DNA of 64,000 nt from Sapria himalayana (Eukaryota; Streptophyta; Magnoliopsida; Malpighiales; Rafflesiaceae): NCBI GenBank assembly GCA_029783825.1, contig JAREIK010001716.1, positions 550,102 through 614,101 on the forward strand, given 5' to 3'. The first letter of the stretch is position 1. Each line of letters opens with the position of its first letter. Shown one piece after another: positions 1 to 10,845 of this stretch. The position numbers and the translations under genes were made by a program. The notes under the pieces are model-generated. The model saw only the letters and a program-made list of their open reading frames with translations, was not told the origin of the DNA and did no database searches.

Positions 1-270
1 AAAATTACTAAAACACATTCCTTCATTTTCAAATAAAAAAGATTAAGCAATATGCATCATGTCTTCACGTTCCCATGTTACTTTTTTTATTCCTTGATAT
101 GCATCATGTTCAAATAAAAAAGATTTTTTTATCTTTTTTATCTGATGTCTTCATTTTCTGATGTCTTCATTTTTTTATCTGATGTCTTCATTTTTTTATT
201 CATTTTCAAATAAAAAAGATTTTGTATTCTTATTATAAAATATGCATCATGTTCATTTTCAAATAAAATA
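1..270. repeat. AT-rich direct-repeat patch
   Basis: Short motifs recur here. CATTTTCAAATAAAAAAGAT occurs at about 24-43 and 200-219, with a shortened copy near 110-125. TATGCATCATGTTC occurs near 98 and 241. CTGATGTCTTCATTTT occurs three times between 142 and 195. The patch lies just beyond the last recognisable codons of the Tekay-like polyprotein, where the chromodomain and 3' LTR of that element would be expected. It may be expanded and rearranged element sequence. No gene is seen in it. Confidence 0.5.
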
Positions 271-480
271 TGCTTCATGTCACTTTTACTAGCCTCGCAT
301 TCTTGTTTCACAAGACTTCGCCTCGACTATCAATGATTCACACTAATATTTTTTTAAATATTTCATTTGCATCAATAATAGATCGCCCCAATCTATTATA
401 TGGTTGGATCATAAATATATATTTTTTAAGCATAGAGACGTGGAATATCTCGTGGACATCAGATAAATAGTAGTAATGCC
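270..480 (-). pseudogene. Tekay-like pol C-terminal linker (towards chromodomain)
   Basis: Reading the minus strand from about 480, the peptides VHEIFHVSMLKKYI, then (after a one-base shift) YDPT, then IIDSRGEVL and ARLVKV can be followed. These correspond to the conserved Gypsy stretch that follows the GKLSPRYIGP block: 'VFHVSMLRKYIPDPSHVI', then 'ILDSRDQVLR..TVRLVKVLW'. Several stops interrupt it. The chromodomain itself, expected at still lower coordinates, is not recognisable. Confidence 0.65.
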
Positions 481-1500
481 AAACGATAGGCAACCAAACC
501 CACCTTCTCAAGTATTTCTAAAGATCCAATATATCTTGGTGATAACTTTCCATGCTTGTCAAATCTAATTTCTCCCCTCTTTGGTATTACATTCAAGAAA
601 ACATGATCTTCCACCTTAAATTCTAAAGGTCGTCGTCATCTATTAATATAACTTTTCTATCGACTTTGAGCTGTAAAAAGATGTTGTTGTATCAAATCTA
701 CTTTCTCTAAGATATCTCTAATCACGACTAGACCCATGATGGATCCATCTCCCACCTCAACTCAACAAACTAGAGATCAACATGGTCTTCCATATAAAAC
801 TTCATATGGTACCATTTGGATACTTACCTAATAACTATTGTTATAGGCAAACTCAACTAAAGGCATATATTTTTCCCAACTATCCTTGAAATCTTGAAAA
901 CATGCTCATAGCATATCTCCCAAAACTTGTATGTTCCTTTCCGACTGATAATCTATTTGTGTATAAAAAGTAGTACTCATTACCAAACGTGTTCTCATTC
1001 ACAATTCTTCTCGTGTGAAAGTCATTCTCATTGCCAGAAAATGTGCTGACTTTGTAAGCCAATCCATAATCACCCACACAACATCATTTTTTCATGATGT
1101 CTGTGGAAAGTGAGTCACAAAATCCATCGTGATATGCTCACATTTCCATTCTGCTACCTCCAAAGGCTAGAGTAATCCTGCTAACTTCTGATGCTTAGCC
1201 TTTATCTGTTGACACGTGAGGCATCATCGAATAAAATCCCTAACGTATCCCTTCATCCCATTCTAGTAATACTGGTGACGAAGATCATTTTACATCTCTG
1301 TGCTACCTGGATTCACCGAAAAATGAGAATAATGGAGTTCTCTAAGAATCTCTTTTCTCAATTATACTATCTGGAGAACCACAATCCATCCCCAAAATCA
1401 AAGACTACCATCCATATGAACAACCAAACCTTCATCATAGGTACCAGTCTCTACTCAATTCTTTATGGATAATATTTCTGCATATGTTTCTGGATCTTAA
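480..1500 (-). pseudogene. Tekay-like integrase, degenerate
   Basis: This would insert the retrotransposon cDNA into chromosomal DNA. Minus-strand peptides in order are: a Zn-finger end resembling QIKAKHQKLAGLL (about 1170-1215), VAEWKCEHITMDFVTHFPQT (1090-1165), DWLTKSAHFLA (1030-1060), YQSERNIQVLGDM, SWEKYMPLVEFAYNNSY (near 840-890), and the C-terminal GPY/F-like module KHGKLSPRYIG.LEILEKVG (500-560). These follow the order of plant Gypsy integrases. Catalytic residues cannot all be verified because of stops and frameshifts. The core and tail are beyond doubt integrase, but inactive. Confidence 0.85.
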
Positions 1501-2366
1501 TCACCTTATATATTGTAAGCTGAATCACCATATTCGAAGACTACTAAACTTCCAAAAACACCATGACTTTGACTACTATATTATAAGCTGAATCATCTCA
1601 CAAATTCAAGCATATCCCATTCCCATGAAGCTATACTAGCTAGTTCACCTCATAATTTTTTACTACGTGCATTAGCCACCACATTTTCCTTACCTAGATA
1701 ATAATACAAACTAAAATTATAATCTTTTAGATACTTCATCCATCGATACTATCTCATGTTAAGGTCTCATTATGTAAAGATATATATTTCAGATTTTTGT
1801 AGTCTGAATCAATGATAAAAATTTCCAATATATCCATTGATATATCTGTCATTGATTGGTGCTCATATACAAATACACACTGATATATCTTTGATATATC
1901 CGATATATCCGTAAAATCCAAGTACTGATATATCCGTAAAATCTAAGTATCGATATATCCGTAAAAACCGATATTTTAATCATTGGTCTGAATACACCTC
2001 AAATTCTTCCCCATACAAATAGTGATGTCATATTTTCAAAGCAAAGACTATAGTCACTAGCTCTATGTCATGTGTGAGGTATTCTACTAATGATTCTTTA
2101 ACTACCTTGAACCATAAGCTACAATTCTTTCGGATTACATCCAAACACATCTCAATCTATCTTTCAAGGTATCACAATATATTATATATTTTTGTCCTCT
2201 ATCAGGAACTATTAGAATAGGAGCTGAAGTAAATCTCCTTTTCAATTCTTAGAATTTCTTTTCACATGAATAAGTCCACTCGTACTTGATTTCCTTCATG
2301 GCCAATCTAGTCATTGGAGTAGCTAACTGGGAAGAATTCTCAATAAATCTCCGGTAATACCCAGAC
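1500..2366 (-). pseudogene. Tekay-like RT connection and RNase H, degenerate and interrupted
   Basis: The minus strand begins at 2366 with YYRRFIENSSQLATPMTRLA, the typical start of the RT connection (consensus 'GYYRRFI..FS.LA.PMTRLT'). It continues with YEWTYSCEKKF and LKRRFTSAPILIVP. RNase H follows: MELVTIVFALKI, HHYLYGEEFEVYSD, then after the MITE at 1810-1985, YKNLKYIFT and MKYLKDYNF. Removing the MITE and one copy of its 8-bp duplication restores the YSD-YKNLKYIFT reading, so the host frame is certain here. Stops make it non-functional. Confidence 0.85.
1802..1993. mobile_element. hAT-type MITE (176 bp) with perfect 8-bp target duplication
   Basis: The element occupies 1810-1985. It is flanked by identical 8-bp repeats GTCTGAAT at 1802-1809 and 1986-1993. 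Its ends are inverted: CAATGATAAAAAT at the left, and the reverse complement of the right end is CAATGATTAAAATA. An 8-bp duplication with CA..G termini is the hAT signature. Inside is a 25-bp direct repeat (GATATATCCGTAAAATC..AAGTA) starting near 1902, 1927 and 1952. It has no coding capacity and must have been moved by a hAT transposase. It sits inside the RNase H pseudogene. Confidence 0.85.
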
Positions 2367-5328
2367 TGAAGGATCCTGACCCAATTAACCTCATGAACCC
2401 GAGGGGACCTCCCGGCACTCCAATGGATATAGAAACATTTTCTCTAGATAATCAAATAAAAACCATGGATCAAACCACTTTTCAATCCTTAACATATCTT
2501 TAGAAAATAATGCGGAAGTAATATGGAAAACTTTTTTTTTTAAAAGATTGGGCTTGAGCCAGACTTAAGCTGACAGCCGATGTACCTCGTCCATAGAGGA
2601 TCAAAGCCCACGTAGTTCATTCTCAAAATATGTACATATATACATTATATACATGACAACATATTTAACATATACAATATGCAAAATATTTATATAATGT
2701 AGTTCACAGCATTGTTTATTTGATGGCCTGACTCACTGCGTAGGGTGGATGCCCTATCAGCGCACCTGTCTCGGTTCCTGAAAATAATTTTAGAACATAC
2801 AAAAAAAATGAGCTAAAGGAGCTTAGTGAGTATAAATTTTCATTAAGATAACATTTTCAATATATATCAAGGTAATACATACTTATACACTTAATATTCA
2901 ATTTATGCCTTAAAACTTTTTTTTCCTATTTCTTTCTTTTTTTCTAATGGAACCCATGGAATATACACACCAAATAGTTAATGGATACTAACGGTGAAGG
3001 ATAGTCTCATTCTAGTCATAACCACTATGCTATGGAAAAACTCACTCTTTGCATAGGGTTCCAGTCATAGCATCATATCACATGTAAGAATATTACTCTA
3101 AACACCTATTTCCTACCCTCAATTAGTAATCTATAACTTTACCCTCTAAATCCTTACACGCTTAAGGTACCTCGACCAATATCAGCCTTAACAGTCTAAT
3201 GGGGTTAGGGTAACCATCAGTAAAGCCTTTCTTCCAAATAGATTTATAAATCCATTTAAACCCTTTACTATATCATTAAAACACACACACACACACACAT
3301 ATATATAAGTATACATATGCATTCTTTACGCATTTTTAAACTTCCATAATGCCTTAAAACATGCATACATATATAATTTAACATAATCATATATATTGAT
3401 GTAAGATAAAATATTTTCACATGCATTAAAAATAACCTTCCATATGTCTTCACTTTTTTTCTATCTATGACCCTACTTTACTTAGAAATTAGAATCATTC
3501 CAATTGACTCATCAAATTCAAGTTATGGCATTTTCATGCCAAACTAGTCATTTTAACTATTATACACTTGGGACTATTTGAAATCAACATTTTTCAATCT
3601 CTTAACTCCATATGTGATACTGGTTCTTTATACTCATTTGAAATTAATATTCTAAGGGTTCTTCTACAATTGGAATCACCCAAATTGGAGCACCCAAACT
3701 CACTTTACGTCCAAAATAACCAGGCTAATCTATGTTCAAAAACTGAACCAGAAATTAGCTTGAACATGGCCCTACTTTAAATACAATTTTGGTCCACATA
3801 GATTTAGAATTCAAGGGAACCTATATCATGATGTTTTGTTCTCCTTGAAGTCTATTTTAATCAGAAATTTGAATCACTCAAATCAACTCCGAAATGAGCA
3901 TGTTATGGCCAAAATACGAATGCTAATCAAAACAGAAAAACTGAGCACTACTAGTACCAGGACTGCTCCCCTGACAATGCCTAGAATGTAGGGTTTTCTT
4001 CCATTTTCTTTATTCTAATCACTCCAATCTAATGGCGTAGACCTCAATTTCACTAATTCATAACCAACTTCAACATTAACCCTAACAAATTCCTCACTTT
4101 CTTTTTCAAAACCTAACCAAATCCATTTCTTTCTCAATTGATATCAAAATCATCATCATTCAACCTTAAATATCACTAATTTAAAATCCATACCAACAAA
4201 AATTCAAGCATTAAACATGAAAAATATCAAAATCTAACTTTTCCACCATTAAAAACTTACATGTTCTTGGTTTTCTCCTGCCTCTCTCCCATGATACCAC
4301 TTGTAGAGCACTTTGAAAGCTTGAAGGATAAGAAAAATCACCTCACCCTTGCTCCACCTTGGCCTCACACCTTTTTTTTCCTTCTCTTTTCTTTCCTTTC
4401 TTTTCTCTTTTTTTTCTCTTCCTTATATCATCCCCAAGCTCTTTCCTTTTAAGCCAATTTGTTCTTGTTTTTTTTTCCAAAAGTTCCAAAAATACCTTTA
4501 ATTCAAAGCATCTCTTTTGTTGTTATCAAGTAAGTTACCATTAAGTCCCTTGAAGTTTGCTTTTTGTACATATCTTTGCCAAAATTTCCTTTTAGCCCAT
4601 GAATCTAATTGATCCATTCTCATGATATTTTAAGCATACTTATCCATTAAGAAAAGTTTTGATTGGCTCTAACACTAAAATATTTCCCTTATAGCAGATT
4701 TTATCTCAATTTCACCTTACACTGCTTTTATATCGATTAAATGTCAAAAATATTTTATTATAATCTAAACTTCAAATTGACCATGAAATATTCTAAATAA
4801 ATCCTTCATAGTGGATTCCAGGCTATGAAATCATAGAAATCAGATTAGAAATCATTAAAATCAGAATTCTGAACAATTGCGTATTGATATCCAAATAACT
4901 TTCAGATCACCTAAAAACTATCCAAATGAACTCTATCTCACTCTGTTTCAGTTTCATTATACTCTATGATTAATTCTGGACATTTTCGTATTTTCGGCCC
5001 AATTTCCAAAAAAAATATTTAGTGTAGGCCACAAATTTCAGTCTGGAAATCACTATTCATTTAAATATCTAATTCTCTTCTAAATATTAGTCCAAAGTCA
5101 TAGGAACTAAAATTTCTTAAAAATTTCTTTGCAAACCCCTCCATCCAGCTATAATATATAAAAAAATTATTATTCATTAGGGCATTCGGTGAAAATTTTT
5201 GAACAATGTCACTTTATGCCTAAATAACGTTCGAAGCTTCCTAAATTCTAATCTACCCTCGCTTCTATCATTGAATCTCTAATCAATTTAAAAACCATTA
5301 TAACTTTCAATAAGATTGGGATTTTACA
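2367..5328 (-). mobile_element. Nested solo LTR (about 2.96 kb) of a Gypsy element
   Basis: This block splits the RT reading FLGLA|GYYRRF of the host Tekay-like element. It starts TGAAGGATCC and ends ATTTTACA. The 5-bp flanks are CAGAC (2362-2366) and CAGCC (5329-5333), a target duplication with one mismatch. On the minus strand it begins TGTAAAATCCCA, close to the TGTGAAATCCCA start of the host LTR, which suggests a related family. No gag or pol peptides are recognised inside, so a solo LTR is the simplest reading. An (AC)n/(AT)n microsatellite and polypyrimidine tracts lie within it. Confidence 0.75.
3281..3308. repeat. (AC)n(AT)n microsatellite
   Basis: A run of AC dinucleotides passes directly into AT dinucleotides. 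It lies inside the nested solo LTR. Confidence 0.9.
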
Positions 5329-6640
5329 CAGCCAATCCCAAAAAATTATGTATCTCAAATATTGACAATGGTCTCTCTCAACTCATGACTTTTTTAGGGT
5401 CCACCGAGACACTAGTAGCTGATACTACATGTCCCAAATTTTACTTCTATCAACCAAAAGTCATATTTACCAAACTTGACTTACAACTTATGTTCTCTCA
5501 AAGTTTGGAGAATAATATTTAAATGATTTTCATGCTCTCTTTCGAACTGAGAATAGATCAAAATGTCATCTACAAAAATCACAACAAAATGATCTTGTTG
5601 GGCAATCGCGCTTCCACGAGTAGTGAGATTAAGAAACATTAACAATAGAAAACACAGAAACAAGCAATATATATATCCCAATCCACAAGCATCCATGACA
5701 GAATCAAAACGAAAAATCAACACAGAAATAAGGTGGTTCGCTAGTTGCTCAGTACGACTAGCTACCTCTACCAGAAAATGCTTATGCATTACAGATTAAA
5801 AACAAGAATAGAATGTTTTATAGTATGCAACACGGAGCAGTCGTGAAATCGCACAGAGAGAAGAAGAGAGGATGATGAACAGTTCAACTGGGTCAAAAAA
5901 CAGCCGCCCGGAAAAAAAAATACAAATCATTTTATACAAAAAATAAACATCCGGTTCATTTAACCGAAGCGGGTCGGATCATGGAACGGGCCAGGCTCTG
6001 CTCCAATATTGTGCTACTACTACATCCCCAGGCTTTTAATATTTCATTTCCTGCACTTACATGAAAATATTAAAATAGATTATTAAGTAAAAAACAAATT
6101 ACATATACAGCAGATCTAAATATGACTAAACTATTCTATGCATGAGATCCATGAATATTATTGACATATTTGTTAATCCGAAAGGCATTACTGTAAACTC
6201 AACATGCCCATACCACATTTTAAAAGCTATCTTAGGGATGTCAGCCTCTCTAACTCACAACTGGTGATATCTAGTACAAAGTTCTATTTTGAAAAAGAAC
6301 CATGCCCCTTTTAACTGGTCAAACAAATCCTCAATCATTGGTAATAGATAATGATAATTTATTGTAACCCTATTCAACTATCAATAATTAATTCACAGTT
6401 GAAGGGTTTTAGCTTTTTTTTTTGCAAATAGAACCGGAACACCCTGAGGTGAAGTTCTGGGTCTAATGAAACCCTTGTCCAATAAATTTTGTATCCGGAC
6501 CTTGAGTTCATGTAATTTAATCAATGTCATCCTATGTGGTGTCATAAAAATGAATGATATACTAGGATATAACTCAATACTAAAGTCTACATTCCTATGT
6601 GGAGATAATCCTGATAATTCATTTGGAAAAACATTCTCAT
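5329..6640 (-). pseudogene. Tekay-like reverse transcriptase, split by a solo LTR
   Basis: Minus-strand RT peptides on the distal side are [20 protein letters not shown] and FGLTN (about 6140-6260), then FMDLMHRIV and SYLD. After the 517-bp insertion the frame resumes as DHFVVIFVDDILIYSQFERE, which contains the catalytic F.DD box of Gypsy RT. It continues into HENHLNIILQTLREHKL and, with shifts, KFGKYDFWLIEVKF and FLGLA up to 5329, where the large solo LTR interrupts it. The VDD pair is intact, but the reading frame is broken by stops, shifts and two insertions. Confidence 0.9.
5591..6117. mobile_element. Solo LTR, 517 bp, perfect 5-bp target duplication GATCT
   Basis: GATCT at 5591-5595 and 6113-6117 flanks a block starting TGTTGGGCAATC and ending ATACAGCA (5596-6112), so it has TG...CA ends. 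It interrupts host RT between SYLD and HFVVIF. The TGTTGGG terminus and length suit a Ty1/Copia LTR. The minus strand has TATAAAA-like boxes followed by a CT-rich leader, so minus orientation is favoured, but polarity is not proven. Its GC content is higher than its surroundings and the duplication is perfect, so it looks younger than its host. Confidence 0.85.
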
Positions 6641-6829
6641 TTCACAAACTTTCTAAGTAAGATCCATATTTGAAGTCCCCTCTTCTTCTAGGATGAGACA
6701 TGTCAGCCAACTCATCAATTGTCCATGCCATTTAAAATCTTATTTAGTATGGGGTAAAACATCATGCATATCCTCTTAAAATACAACACATACAACATCT
6801 AGTGTGTTGACAATAATTCTTCTATGATC

Positions 6830-7160
6830 ACAATTAATAATGACTCGATGTGCTGTCAACTAGTCTATGCCAAGAATTTCATCAAAATCCAATATGTCCA
6901 TGACCCTGATCTGCCATGAGTAGAATTCTTGAGATTTCTAACTCACAATCTTGACATATCTGACTAATTTTTACCTTAGTTCCCAATGGACAAGTCACAT
7001 GCAATGACACATCTAAGTTTTTAACTTCTAATCCCAATTCTTTCACACATAATGTAGAAATAAAGTAATATGATGCACTAAAATCAAATAAAACTCTTGC
7101 CCATAAATAAAAAAGTAAAAAAGTGTCATGTATTATTGACTGATCTATCCTCTCCATCTA
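6830..7160 (-). pseudogene. Tekay-like aspartic protease, active site altered
   Basis: The minus strand reads ARVLFDFSASYYFIS, matching the Gypsy protease block 'ARVLFDSGASHSFIS'. The catalytic D-S-G triad is replaced by D-F-S. Downstream peptides VTCPLGTKV, ISRILLMADQ-like sequence and DEILGID*L (consensus 'DVILGMDWL') confirm the domain. The enzyme would cut the Gag-Pol polyprotein. Here the altered triad and stops make it inactive. It lies between gag (higher coordinates) and RT (lower). Confidence 0.8.
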
Positions 7161-7389
7161 TGGTGTAATAGCATAGACATGCCCTTAAGTCCTCAAAGTC
7201 CTGGCCTATGAGCCCTCTCCTCGACCTTGACCCATGCCTTGGGCTCCCTAGTATACCTGTGAAGTAGGAGATATTTGTATAATTCCCTGAGGTTACACTT
7301 GATTCCTTGGACTCGTACTAAAGAAATGAGGTATAAACTGTGTTTGCACATTTCCCATGGATGTCTGGGACTGTGATGTATCATAATCC

Positions 7390-8270
7390 TAGGATCCTAA
7401 CATTATTGGGCACTCTCATTTTTAATATCCAGGTTAATGATAATAATAACAAATTTTCTATTTAATTTTCCTAGAACTCCCAGTCTGGCTTTGGCCTCGA
7501 TAATCATGACCTTGTTCATGAAATCCTTATGAGATAAAAGTTCAATGTGCTTTCCAGAAAAATGATGACTCTCTTTTCTTTTTCCACTATCAATCCCACT
7601 CATTTCCTTGATATTTTGTTCATCCTCAACCTCTCGCTTGATGGCTAAAGCTATCTTAACCATCAAATCCATATCTTGGATAAGAAATCCAATAATCTTG
7701 CCTATGATGGAAAATTTCAATCCATCTTTAAATTTCTAAACATTAGCCAAATTAGTAGCCACATAATCATCCCCAAAACATGCCAACTCATTGAATTTAG
7801 CCAAGTAGTCAAACATTATTATATTTCCTTGTATGTTCAAGGAATTCTCGGGCATTGGCATTATCTAGCTGAAGTCAGAAAATATTTTTCCATAATTCTT
7901 GGAATTTTTTTATGTCATTGCCTTTATATTCTTCAAGACCTTGATCTAATCCCATCAAATTTTAGACTCACCCTCTAGCTGGAACACTGCTAGCTAGATC
8001 TTTGTAGCATTGGAAGTAATTTTCATTACTTCCAAGATTTTATCAACTCGTCAAAACCAATGATATGCTGCCATTGGGTCCCATTCTCCCATCAATGTCG
8101 GAGGATGATGTGTCTTGAACCTTTGTAGGCTACTTTGCCATTCTTTACCTACAGCTACACTAGTCTATGCAACCCTGTAAATGACAACACCCATAGCTTT
8201 TATGAAAGTTTGTTGGTCAAAGATGACTAGGGATTGATCCTCATTTCGTGGATGTACTCTGTGTTCTCGT
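7390..8270 (-). pseudogene. Tekay-like gag with degenerate zinc knuckle
   Basis: Minus-strand peptides follow plant Gypsy gag in order: LQRFKTHHPPTLMGEWDPMA, AYHWF, VDKILEVMKITSNATKI, LAVFQLEGES, KKFQELWKNIF, ALAIKREVEDEQNI (about 7610-7660), then a CCHC knuckle relic CYYYH.PGY.K.ECP near 7405-7445, where several Cys/His are replaced by Tyr. Gag forms the retrotransposon particle and binds RNA through the knuckle. Tyr for Cys or His fits C-to-T or G-to-A decay. The start is not defined. Confidence 0.85.
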
Positions 8271-8524
8271 TCTAACTTGCCATCTACATAAGTCAAATAA
8301 TAATTTAAGAATCACATTCATCTTCTATTATTAGTGCACATGTTAACTAATAATAGACTTTCATTTTGAAAATATCTTTTCTTTTTTTGAATCACTAAGG
8401 TTATGTTTCTTTACCCTAGCATTCCTTTTTTTTCTATGAGTATTAGATATTTATATATCTAAACTTTCATACCATATTATGAAACTTGTATCAATTTATA
8501 AGTTATAGGTAATCGTATACCTAA

Positions 8525-8537
8525 CCTTAGATACCAA
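8525..8537 (-). other. Primer-binding site of the Tekay-like element
   Basis: Two bases after the LTR end, the minus strand reads TTGGTATCTAAGG. This is close to the initiator tRNA-Met complement (TGGTATCAGAGC) used by many plant LTR elements. It fixes the 5' LTR boundary at 8540. Confidence 0.75.
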
Positions 8538-8539
8538 GT

Positions 8540-10178
8540 TGTGATACCCCATCCTTTAGGGCTCACATTCATTCCATCACACATCATATTGTGTAATAAA
8601 ATAAAATTTTCTCAAATATAACGTACATTTTTCTCTTATTTTATTTGCTCAGTGAAATAAAAACACACAATATATTATTCAAGCCATAACTGACTTCCCT
8701 TCACACGTGCGATCTTGCATGTGAGTTTGTCATCTGTCCTGGACCTATACCTTAAAGTGATCTTACAACAGAGTAAGCAAAGCTCAATAGACATACTCCT
8801 ACATGGCTACTCCCTGCCTAAGTGCACGTAAAACATCATGCATATATATCAACACCCATTCAAGTATAATGTTTATATAAATGCAATTATGGATGAAATG
8901 TTTATATGGTCATATTCTTGATTCTCATTAATTCACTCACACATGCCAAAGCCAAGTGTAACATATTATATATATATATATATATATATAATTATTCCAA
9001 AAAATATAAACCTCATTCGAAAAATAATATTGGATATTCTTCGAACATAATATGCTTTTCTTGGGCTTACTCCAAGAAATATGGACCTTAGAAATATTAT
9101 ATTAAACATTTTCTGATAAAGTATTTTTTCCTTAGATATTTTCCAAAAACCACGGCTTAACTCAGCCTGGACGTTGTCCCAATTCAAGTTTACATATTAT
9201 TATTAGTCATGCTCCTAAAAAAAATACTACGTAAGTCAGTCTGGATATTGTCCCAATTCGAGTTCACAAAATATCATTCATTATACCTTTATATGTAAAC
9301 ATATATCATGCACCCACCCATTTATATGGAATGTTCTCATGCATATGAAATACAAATATTTTATTTACAATTAAATAATATTTCAGACGCAGTTATAACT
9401 ATCCAATCCAATTCACATAGTAATATATTTTACTAAAGGAAACACTGAAAATTTTCACCAATTAACTATTCCTAATGAAATTTCTAAATAGTTCGAATTG
9501 AAATATAAATCATGATCATTTATGACATTTAAATCAAAAAAAATTCCAATAGGAGAAAACCACAACCTCTCAAAATATTTCACGGAACCTTTATGAATTT
9601 GATATCAAACTAAAAATCTTGTCGTGTAGAGTAACTTTTATTCTTGGATTATTCTATTCTGACTCCAAAATAATATGTTATGTTCAAAAGAAAATCAATG
9701 AATATTTATATTTTACACTGTTACTCTCTCTCTCCTCGAAGTGTTGTTTTTTTCCCGTCATCCTGTTTTCCAGATTCCCATCATTTATTTTTTTATTTTT
9801 TTTTATTTAAAATAATAATTAAAAAACATATTATTATTATGTTTTTATTCTTTTATTTTCTGACACTTGACCGAACATGGCACATCCACGTGTTGACATC
9901 ATGGCACAATCTTTTTTTTTATTTTTTTATTTCCTAATTATTCTAATAATAATTAAATAGATTTTAAAAAATAATTAAATTCCAACTTCCTTAGAATTTG
10001 AAGAAATTTATCACCGTAGCTATATTTTCCAAGATGAATTCAATAATGAAATCCATTTTAATATCAAAATTCTAAAATTCTTAGCTTATTTTTCTTATTG
10101 CAAGATTACCATTTTACCTATTTTTTCTAGAAAAAAATCATATTAATTATTTATTCATTTTTTTACTGGGATTTCACA
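8540..10178 (-). repeat. 5' LTR of the Tekay-like element
   Basis: On the minus strand the LTR starts TGTGAAATCCCA (at 10178) and ends GGGGTATCACA (at 8540), giving TG...CA ends and 1639 bp. It abuts the PBS. Inside are an (AT)n run at 8965-8991 and a 36-bp direct repeat (consensus CAGYCTGGAYRTTGTCCCAATTC) near 9160 and 9235. The opposite LTR is not in the window. Confidence 0.8.
8965..8991. repeat. (AT)n microsatellite
   Basis: An uninterrupted TA dinucleotide run inside the Tekay-like LTR. Confidence 0.9.
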
Positions 10179-10845
10179 ATACTAGTCTCCCCCACTTGTA
10201 TGTGTCATGTGACATGCATATTATCATCTATTATAGCCAATACATGACTCCTATAATATGGTGAAACTCATATACTGATCATTCTATTGTACACATATAT
10301 TACTCAAAAATTAGTTCTTCTAAATAGTACATAATACATTGGTCCTAAATACTTTCTTTCTTTCAACTCATGATGATTAAGCTTACCATAACTTTGAGTA
10401 TTCACATGACTTATCTTATGCATTAAGAAAAGAAGGGTTGTCACTTTCTTATAATTTATATTCATATCCATCAACATCCAAATAATAATATCAATACAAA
10501 TATAAATTCATATAATCATTAATTTGTCATAATCCAAGTACATCCACTAATCTTAGATTTCAATTTAACTAGACATTAGAAAAAAAATTACATGCGATGT
10601 CTTGAAAAATATCTCATAGTTTTGAGGGTTCCAAATGAATACACAAGTAAGATTATAAGTATACACTACTAATTTCATTCAAGAATTACTCATGATCACC
10701 TTATATTTGTCCTAAATAGAGGTCAATATAGAATCACCTAGGATGATTCTTGGATTACATGGTATATAGTTTTTCTCTTTTTTCTCTTCTTTCTAAGTAT
10801 CACTTTTATACTTTAGGGATACATATGATATTTTAAGTTGGAAGT
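10179..10845. other. AT-rich spacer, nothing recognised
   Basis: This lies between the Tekay-like LTR and the next Tat-type LTR. No domain peptide, repeat unit or terminus was recognised. Confidence 0.4.

Larger units (their letters stand above)
270..10178 (-). mobile_element. Tekay/Del-like Ty3/Gypsy retrotransposon, degenerate, 3' LTR outside window
   Basis: On the minus strand the domain order is 5' LTR, PBS, gag with zinc knuckle, aspartic protease, RT, RNase H, integrase, then the linker that precedes a chromodomain. This is the Ty3/Gypsy order, and the integrase tail matches the chromovirus Tekay/Del style. All domains contain stops and frameshifts, so the copy is dead. About 3.65 kb of its span is later insertions (1810-1985, 2367-5328, 5596-6112), leaving roughly 4.6 kb of original internal sequence. 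The element runs off the left edge of the window, so its 3' LTR and full target duplication cannot be seen. Confidence 0.85.

Noticed and set aside
4261..4544. Hydrophobic plus-strand frames (Phe/Leu/Ser-rich)
   Set aside because: They derive from a CTTTTCTTTCC-type polypyrimidine tract inside the nested solo LTR, not from a membrane protein.
5481..5789. Single 102-codon minus-strand frame as one protein
   Set aside because: Only its C-terminal third is RT (FVDDILIYS...); the N-terminal part is the solo LTR 5596-6112 read through. The frame is a chance fusion across the insertion junction.
9619..9937. Hydrophobic plus-strand frames of 63 and 85 codons
   Set aside because: They lie in T-rich sequence of the Tekay-like LTR, antisense to the element; there is no motif.
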